DNA of 9,945 nt from Planctomycetaceae bacterium. GTDB taxonomy: Bacteria > Planctomycetota > UBA1135 > GCA-002686595. Position 1 is the first letter of the stretch. Every line of letters starts with the position of its first letter. Below are positions 6,367 through 9,945 of this stretch, one piece after another. A program made the position numbers and the translations under genes. The stretch spans positions 1 through 9,945 of the forward strand of contig JABWBL010000080.1 in NCBI GenBank assembly GCA_013360535.1. The letters run 5' to 3'. The notes beneath the pieces were generated by a model. It was not told the DNA's origin. It saw only the letters and a program-made list of their open reading frames with translations, and searched no databases.

Positions 6367-8193
6367 TCAGCGCGCGAAATGGAAGAAGTCAGGGAAGGGC
6401 GAACCCGAGGGTTCGAAGCTGACGCTGGGGACGCGTCTCGCCGTGTTCACGAACCCCGTCACGGCTGGAGCTCCCAGCGAGTCGGTCGCGCGGCAGAGGC
6501 CACTGCCGCCCCAGGACTTGAGGATCGCGCCCGACGCGAGATCGATTTGGACGAGGTCCGGACCCGGTACCGTCGACCACAGAGCGGGAGGCGTGGGGCC
6601 CGGCTGCTGGTATCGATCGGCACTTCGCACCACCACGTCGGTCTGGTTGAACGCGATGGCCAAATCGCAAGGAACGCTGCCCCAGAACTGATCGAGCGGG
6701 TCCGGCGCGATCGTCGTCTGGATCAACGTCGGAGTTGCTGTGCTGAGATCGATGAGGTCGACGAAACCCTCATAGCGGCTGGACGAGAAGTTGAACCCGC
6801 CTCCGATGGTCGCACCACGCAACACGCCGCCTTGTTCGATCCCCAGCGCCACCGAGTCCGAACTGAACAGCCGCTCGCTGAACGTACCGCCGTAGCTCTG
6901 GTACGCGTACGCATCGGATCCATTCGGCGACAGCAGGACCGTGCCCGTCGGCGGAGGAGACGTCAGGCTGGTGAGCACAACGTTGGAATAGCTCGTTCGG
7001 ACAAGCCCCTTGTCGAAGTCCCAGTCGATGGCGAAATCGTGGGCCCGGCTGCCGCCAAAAGGCGGGTTCGGGTCGACGTAACCAGCGGCGATCGGGAACC
7101 CCACCGTTCCGAGGTCGTAGATGCGAACGGCCCACTTCGACGTGCCGCCTGACACGTTGTCGGCGATCGTGACCGCCGTCTTGCCGGTGAGCTCCACGGA
7201 GTCGACTTGAACTTGGTACTGGCGTCGGAAGTCGGTCTCGAAATCGATCGTCACGAGGGAGTTCGAGATGAGACTGAAGAACGCCGTGGCATGCGTCGTG
7301 GTGACGACAGCGATGGTCCCGCCGCCATCCCGGCTCGGGGTAATGGCGACATCGTGCGGCAGTTCCTCATTGAACTCACCACCGACGAACCGATCGGGAG
7401 GCGTGAGCTCGGTCTCGAGGACGATCACCGGGCCCGTCGCAGGCGTGAGGTCGATGATGTACACCCACGTCACACGGATCGGGTTACCGACCGAATCGGT
7501 CGACCACCGCGCGGTGGTGACAACGGCGCGCTCGTTCGTGACCGCGACCGAGTCCACCGCCCCGTTGGGGTTGCAGGGGCCTGCGGCGTTGTTGCCGATG
7601 TCGAACCCGTGGTAGATCACCTGCGGCGGGTTGGCGGTCGGATCCACGAGTTCCAGCACGTGGATCCAGTTCTCGGCGTTGACGACGGCCCAGCGCGAGT
7701 CCCGGGTGATAGCGACATCGTGAGCGAACCCGGAGCTGATGTCGGGATCCGCGGCGCTCGGCGAGATCACGAACTGCACGAGCGAGTTCGCAGCCGTAGT
7801 CGGGTTGTCGACGTCGAACACCTCGATGTACGTTTCGTCGATCCCCGAGATCGAGGAAGAGCGCCCGCAGCCGATCGAGACACCCCACTCGTTGGTGAGT
7901 TCGATGAGGTCGGAAGGCTTGTAGCCGAAGAAGCTGTTGAGGTCGATGGGCTCGCCGGACTTCAACGCGCCGCCGCCGAAGGTTGCGATCGAACCAGTCG
8001 GGACGTCGGCGCCCGTCAGTTGGAAGATCGAGATCACCGGCGCGTTGGTCGTCGTGCTGGCGTAGCGTGTCGCCGCACGCCGATAATCCGGGCTCGTGGC
8101 GCAGTCTTGCGGAACCACATCCGACTGCGCCGATGCAAGGCTGTGCTCTACCCACTTGACCTGCGGATCTGCGGCGGCCGATCCGGCGGACAT
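6367..8193 (-). CDS. Secreted beta-propeller-like protein with HDxAI repeats, natural start out of frame
   Basis: The uninterrupted frame from ATG 8193 gives 608 residues. I do not recognise a named family. It is rich in short beta strands and repeats an H-D-x-A-I motif: HDVAIT at 158 and 280, HDFAID at 385 and a degenerate CDLAIA at 509. These are followed by strands such as WAVVNAENWIHVLELVDP, as in YVTN/LVIVD-type propellers that track named quantities. No catalytic motif is apparent, and the shared C-terminal domain of its neighbours is missing. ATG 8193 has no SD and sits in the middle of what looks like a signal peptide (ARSALLVLSAAMSAGSAAA, read through in this frame). The well-placed ATG 8269 with perfect SD is one base out of phase because of a 5-bp repeat. 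The product is therefore either OFF, made without a full signal peptide, or the repeat count is wrong in the assembly. Confidence 0.8.
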   Translation of the reverse strand: MSAGSAAADPQVKWVEHSLASAQSDVVPQDCATSPDYRRAATRYASTTTNAPVISIFQLTGADVPTGSIATFGGGALKSGEPIDLNSFFGYKPSDLIELTNEWGVSIGCGRSSSISGIDETYIEVFDVDNPTTAANSLVQFVISPSAADPDISSGFAHDVAITRDSRWAVVNAENWIHVLELVDPTANPPQVIYHGFDIGNNAAGPCNPNGAVDSVAVTNERAVVTTARWSTDSVGNPIRVTWVYIIDLTPATGPVIVLETELTPPDRFVGGEFNEELPHDVAITPSRDGGGTIAVVTTTHATAFFSLISNSLVTIDFETDFRRQYQVQVDSVELTGKTAVTIADNVSGGTSKWAVRIYDLGTVGFPIAAGYVDPNPPFGGSRAHDFAIDWDFDKGLVRTSYSNVVLTSLTSPPPTGTVLLSPNGSDAYAYQSYGGTFSERLFSSDSVALGIEQGGVLRGATIGGGFNFSSSRYEGFVDLIDLSTATPTLIQTTIAPDPLDQFWGSVPCDLAIAFNQTDVVVRSADRYQQPGPTPPALWSTVPGPDLVQIDLASGAILKSWGGSGLCRATDSLGAPAVTGFVNTARRVPSVSFEPSGSPFPDFFHFAR

Positions 8194-8218
8194 GGCCGCA
8201 CTCAGAACGAGGAGCGCG

Positions 8219-8237
8219 CTACGCGCGAGGCGCGTAG
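8219..8237. repeat. Perfect 8-bp hairpin next to the pentanucleotide repeat
   Basis: On the plus strand CTACGCGC (8219-8226) pairs perfectly with GCGCGTAG (8230-8237) around the loop GAG. In the minus-strand transcript it lies directly after the CGCCT repeat and overlaps its last two bases and the UAG stop of the leader frame. Such a stem could stall polymerase or ribosome at the repeat. Confidence 0.7.
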
Positions 8238-8269
8238 GCGAGGCGAGGCGAGGCGAGGCGAGAACTCAT
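8219..8269 (-). CDS. 16-codon leader frame that should start the 6367-8193 protein but is out of phase
   Basis: ATG 8269 follows a perfect AAGGAGG by 7 bases, the best translation start in the window. It encodes MSSRLASPRLAYAPRA and stops at TAG 8221-8219. The distance from this ATG to ATG 8193 is 76 bases, one more than a multiple of three. With six repeat units instead of five, the frame would read MSSRLASPRLASPTRLARS and then ALLVLSAAMSAGSAAA, a complete n-region and hydrophobic core, straight into the propeller protein. The reinitiation distance from this TAG to ATG 8193 is 25 bases. I read this as the broken 5' end of the propeller gene, not a separate gene. Confidence 0.7.
   Translation of the reverse strand: MSSRLASPRLAYAPRA
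8236..8260. repeat. Five perfect tandem copies of AGGCG (CGCCT on the coding strand)
   Basis: Bases 8236-8260 are AGGCG repeated five times without error, beginning 9 bases inside the ORF that starts at ATG 8269. The 5-bp unit is not a multiple of three, so each gain or loss changes the reading frame. In-frame fusion to the long propeller frame occurs with three, six or nine units; the present five give a stop. The position, within a signal-peptide region directly after the start codon, is typical of simple-repeat contingency loci in surface-protein genes of other bacteria. Confidence 0.95.
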
Positions 8270-8276
8270 GTGGTTT

Positions 8277-8283
8277 CCTCCTT
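8277..8283 (-). promoter_or_regulatory. Perfect Shine-Dalgarno site AAGGAGG for ATG 8269
   Basis: On the minus strand AAGGAGG is followed by 7 bases and then ATG 8269. This is the strongest ribosome binding site seen in the window, where most other starts have none. It fixes 8269 as the intended start of the downstream propeller gene. Confidence 0.85.
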
Positions 8284-8518
8284 GGAAAGTCCCGGGAAGG
8301 ACGTGCGAGTTTCGAGAGCTGTCTGCGCGGGAAAGTCGCCGACCACCGGCGGGGGGACAGCCGCCGATGGCTCCAGACTTACCCGCATGGCGCGGGACGT
8401 CAACCCGGAAAATGGTTCAAAATCGAAACAGCCGAAGGAAACTCCAAGACGATCTCGCGCTGGTCCGGGGGAATCCACAATCGGCCGTCCTGGCGCGAAT
8501 CGCGGTCGCGGGCTGACC
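8284..8518 (-). promoter_or_regulatory. Intergenic region upstream of the HDxAI propeller gene
   Basis: This 235-bp stretch lies between the stop of the FG-GAP gene (8519) and the SD site. It is less GC-rich at 8401-8450 than the flanking genes, as expected of a promoter. On the minus strand a TTGACG at 8403-8398 resembles a -35 box, but no good -10 follows, so no promoter is claimed. A short CCCGC/GCGGG hairpin lies at about 8382-8396. GACTTTCC occurs twice on the minus strand, near 8338 and near 8292. I see no clear terminator for the upstream gene and no convincing gene. Confidence 0.4.
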
Positions 8519-9945
8519 TTACGGCCGCACGCGCAGGCGCACTGCGTCGGTGAGGCCGATCGCGGGAGAGCTGAGCGGGTCGCGCGACCAGATCTGGGTG
8601 AAGACGTCGACGCCGGGGCTGAGCTCGGGATCGAGGCCGGAGCGCAGCCAGGCGCCGAAGTCGAAGGTGTAGGTGCCTGTGCAGTCGTCGCCGTTCGCGC
8701 TGCCGCCGGAATCTTGCGTGGTCGTGCGGCGCTGCGGCGCGGCGATGCAGAGCGTGCCGCCCTGGAACGGCGCCGCGTTCGGCGCGTAGCCGTACATCAA
8801 GAGGCCCGTGCGACGGTTGAGCACGTTCGTCGCGCCGATCGTGAACGGCACGCTCGACGAAACGCTCGGGCTCCCGCTCCACTGGATCGACGGCATGCAG
8901 CCGAGGCCGTTGGGCTTCGCGGCGCAGTAGCGTTCGATCTCGGGCTCGATGCGGTAGGCGAACGTGGCGCCGGTGTTCATCCCGAGCACGCGCGAGTCGT
9001 CACCGGGCGCCGCGACGAGCGCGAGCTCGCCCTCCCACTCGATCTCGGCCCCGAAGTTCGCGCCCTGCTCGAGCGCGGTCGAACGCACCGAGAGCGTGGG
9101 CGTGAACGCGCTGGCGGAGCGCTCGAACAGGAACGCGTTGCCCGAGTACTGGCCCGCCGGCGAGTGCGCCTGCATCGAGCCGACGAGCAGCGCGGAGTTC
9201 GACGCGCCGTCGCCGTGCAGCGCGACGCTCGAGCCGAACAGCGCGGCCTGGTGCGGCACCGTCGCCACGAGCTTCTGCCGCTGCACGAAGCCGGTCGGGC
9301 TGTCGGCGAACACATAGACCGAGCCGGCCTCGTAGCCGCCGTTGATCGTGTCGCCGATGGCGCCGACCGCGAGCTCGCCCGCGCGCAGGTCGACGTCCCA
9401 GCCGAAGCGGTCGTTCGAGCCGTTGTCGGCGGGGATCAGCTTCTGCGAGAGCACGAAGCTCGCGCCCACGCGCCGGAACACGTACGCGGAGCCGCCGTTG
9501 GCGCCGTAGCTGTGGTTGTCGCTCCAGGCGCCGACGACGAGCGTGGTGCCGTCGAGCGCGACGCACTGCCCGAAGTAGTCGAAGGCCTCGCCGTCGCCGG
9601 CGATCACGCGCTGGCGTTGCACCCAGCCGGTCGGCGTGCGCTCGAAGAAGTAGGCCGCACCGCCGTTGTAGTTGCCGCCGGAGTGGTGGTCGTCGACCGC
9701 GCCCGCGACGAGCGTGTCGCCCTGCAGCGCGAGCGACCAGCCGAGGCCCTCGCCGACGTCGGCGCCGATGCCGACGAGCTTCTGGGTTTGGGTCCAAGTG
9801 CCGCCGACGCGCTCGAACACGTACAGGGCGCCGCTGTCGGGAGCGGTCGCGTCCGCCGTGAAGGCGCCGACGACCGCGGTGTCGCCGTCGAGCGCGACCG
9901 AGATGCCGAAACGATCGTTGGCGGCCCCGTCGGAGGCGCGCAGCT
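8519..9945 (-). CDS. FG-GAP-like beta-propeller protein with shared C-terminal domain, N-terminus beyond the window
   Basis: The frame is open to the window edge, so 474 C-terminal residues are visible and the start lies outside. Six propeller repeats, about 55-57 residues apart, are seen. They start RFGISV (visible residue 11), GLGWSL (66), YFGQCV (123), RFGWDV (179), LFGSSV (235) and NFGAEI (296), each followed by strands of the type ALDGDTAVVGA and a G-xAYVFxR strand. This is the common 'FG-GAP repeat' planctomycete exoprotein style. A seventh blade and a signal peptide are expected upstream. Visible residues 338-474 are the shared C-terminal domain. A GTG at 9820 is in frame but falls inside a blade (ALYVFERVGG), so it is not the start. 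The role is probably binding or surface display; no catalytic motif is seen. Confidence 0.88.
   Translation of the reverse strand, partial: LRASDGAANDRFGISVALDGDTAVVGAFTADATAPDSGALYVFERVGGTWTQTQKLVGIGADVGEGLGWSLALQGDTLVAGAVDDHHSGGNYNGGAAYFFERTPTGWVQRQRVIAGDGEAFDYFGQCVALDGTTLVVGAWSDNHSYGANGGSAYVFRRVGASFVLSQKLIPADNGSNDRFGWDVDLRAGELAVGAIGDTINGGYEAGSVYVFADSPTGFVQRQKLVATVPHQAALFGSSVALHGDGASNSALLVGSMQAHSPAGQYSGNAFLFERSASAFTPTLSVRSTALEQGANFGAEIEWEGELALVAAPGDDSRVLGMNTGATFAYRIEPEIERYCAAKPNGLGCMPSIQWSGSPSVSSSVPFTIGATNVLNRRTGLLMYGYAPNAAPFQGGTLCIAAPQRRTTTQDSGGSANGDDCTGTYTFDFGAWLRSGLDPELSPGVDVFTQIWSRDPLSSPAIGLTDAVRLRVRP
8522..8932 (-). other. Shared C-terminal domain, copy 3 (in the partial FG-GAP protein)
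   Basis: The last 137 residues start RYCAAKPNGLGC. Landmarks are SGSPSVSSS, NVLNRRTGLLMYG, PFQGGTLCIAAPQRR, DFGAW, TQIWSRDP and the end GLTDAVRLRVRP. The order and spacing match copy 2 closely and copy 1 more loosely. Confidence 0.85.

Noticed and set aside
8236..8260. Small CRISPR-like or satellite array
   Set aside because: The unit is only 5 bp with no spacers; it is a simple sequence repeat. No CRISPR array, tRNA or rRNA was seen anywhere in the window.
8372..8403. Sigma70-like promoter with TTGACG at 8403-8398 on the minus strand
   Set aside because: The sequence at the proper spacing (TAAGTC) is a poor -10 match, so the pairing is no better than chance.
6328..8553. Two long plus-strand open frames (6328-7152 and 7207-8553) opposite the HDxAI propeller gene
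   Set aside because: Arg/Asp-rich shadow composition and no recognisable domain; the minus frame has coherent beta-strand repeats.
9818..9820. GTG 9820 as the start of the FG-GAP protein
   Set aside because: It lies within a propeller strand (ALYVFERVGG) and the repeat pattern continues upstream to the window edge, so the gene is simply cut by the window.

Overview
The window is very GC-rich chromosomal DNA. It carries secreted FG-GAP-type beta-propeller proteins and a modular metzincin protease, three of which end in the same ~135-residue C-terminal domain. That domain resembles the ends of many large secreted proteins of Planctomycetota, so a planctomycete or a close relative is the best guess. 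This rests on protein style alone; there is no rRNA or other marker gene. Most starts lack a Shine-Dalgarno (SD) sequence, but one gene has a perfect one.

Layout: (1) 1-75 is probably the 3' end of a plus-strand gene. (2) 99-1061 encodes a complete proline iminopeptidase. (3) 1062-1253 separates two convergent genes and holds a striking 113-bp near-perfect palindrome, flanked by extra GGAATACCG motifs. (4) 1254-1778 (minus) encodes a GNAT acetyltransferase. (5) 1881-4391 (plus), divergent from it, encodes a secreted M12-type zinc metalloprotease with lectin-like and C-terminal domains, followed by a hairpin terminator. (6) 4524-9945 (minus) carries three secreted beta-propeller genes in a row: a truncated FG-GAP protein (8519-9945), a different propeller with HDxAI motifs (6367-8193) and a complete seven-blade FG-GAP protein (4524-6200).

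The most interesting point is at 8219-8283. A perfect ribosome binding site and ATG lead into five copies of a 5-bp repeat, and the frame then stops after 16 codons. The large propeller reading frame lies one base out of phase. Adding one repeat unit, or removing two, would fuse the ATG to a complete signal peptide and the propeller. This looks like a phase-variable switch in the OFF state, unless it is an assembly error in the repeat.

The iminopeptidase and acetyltransferase look like ordinary housekeeping genes. The protease and propellers are probably exported surface or extracellular proteins. Their shared C-terminal domain suggests a common fate such as sorting or anchoring, which is inferred and not shown.
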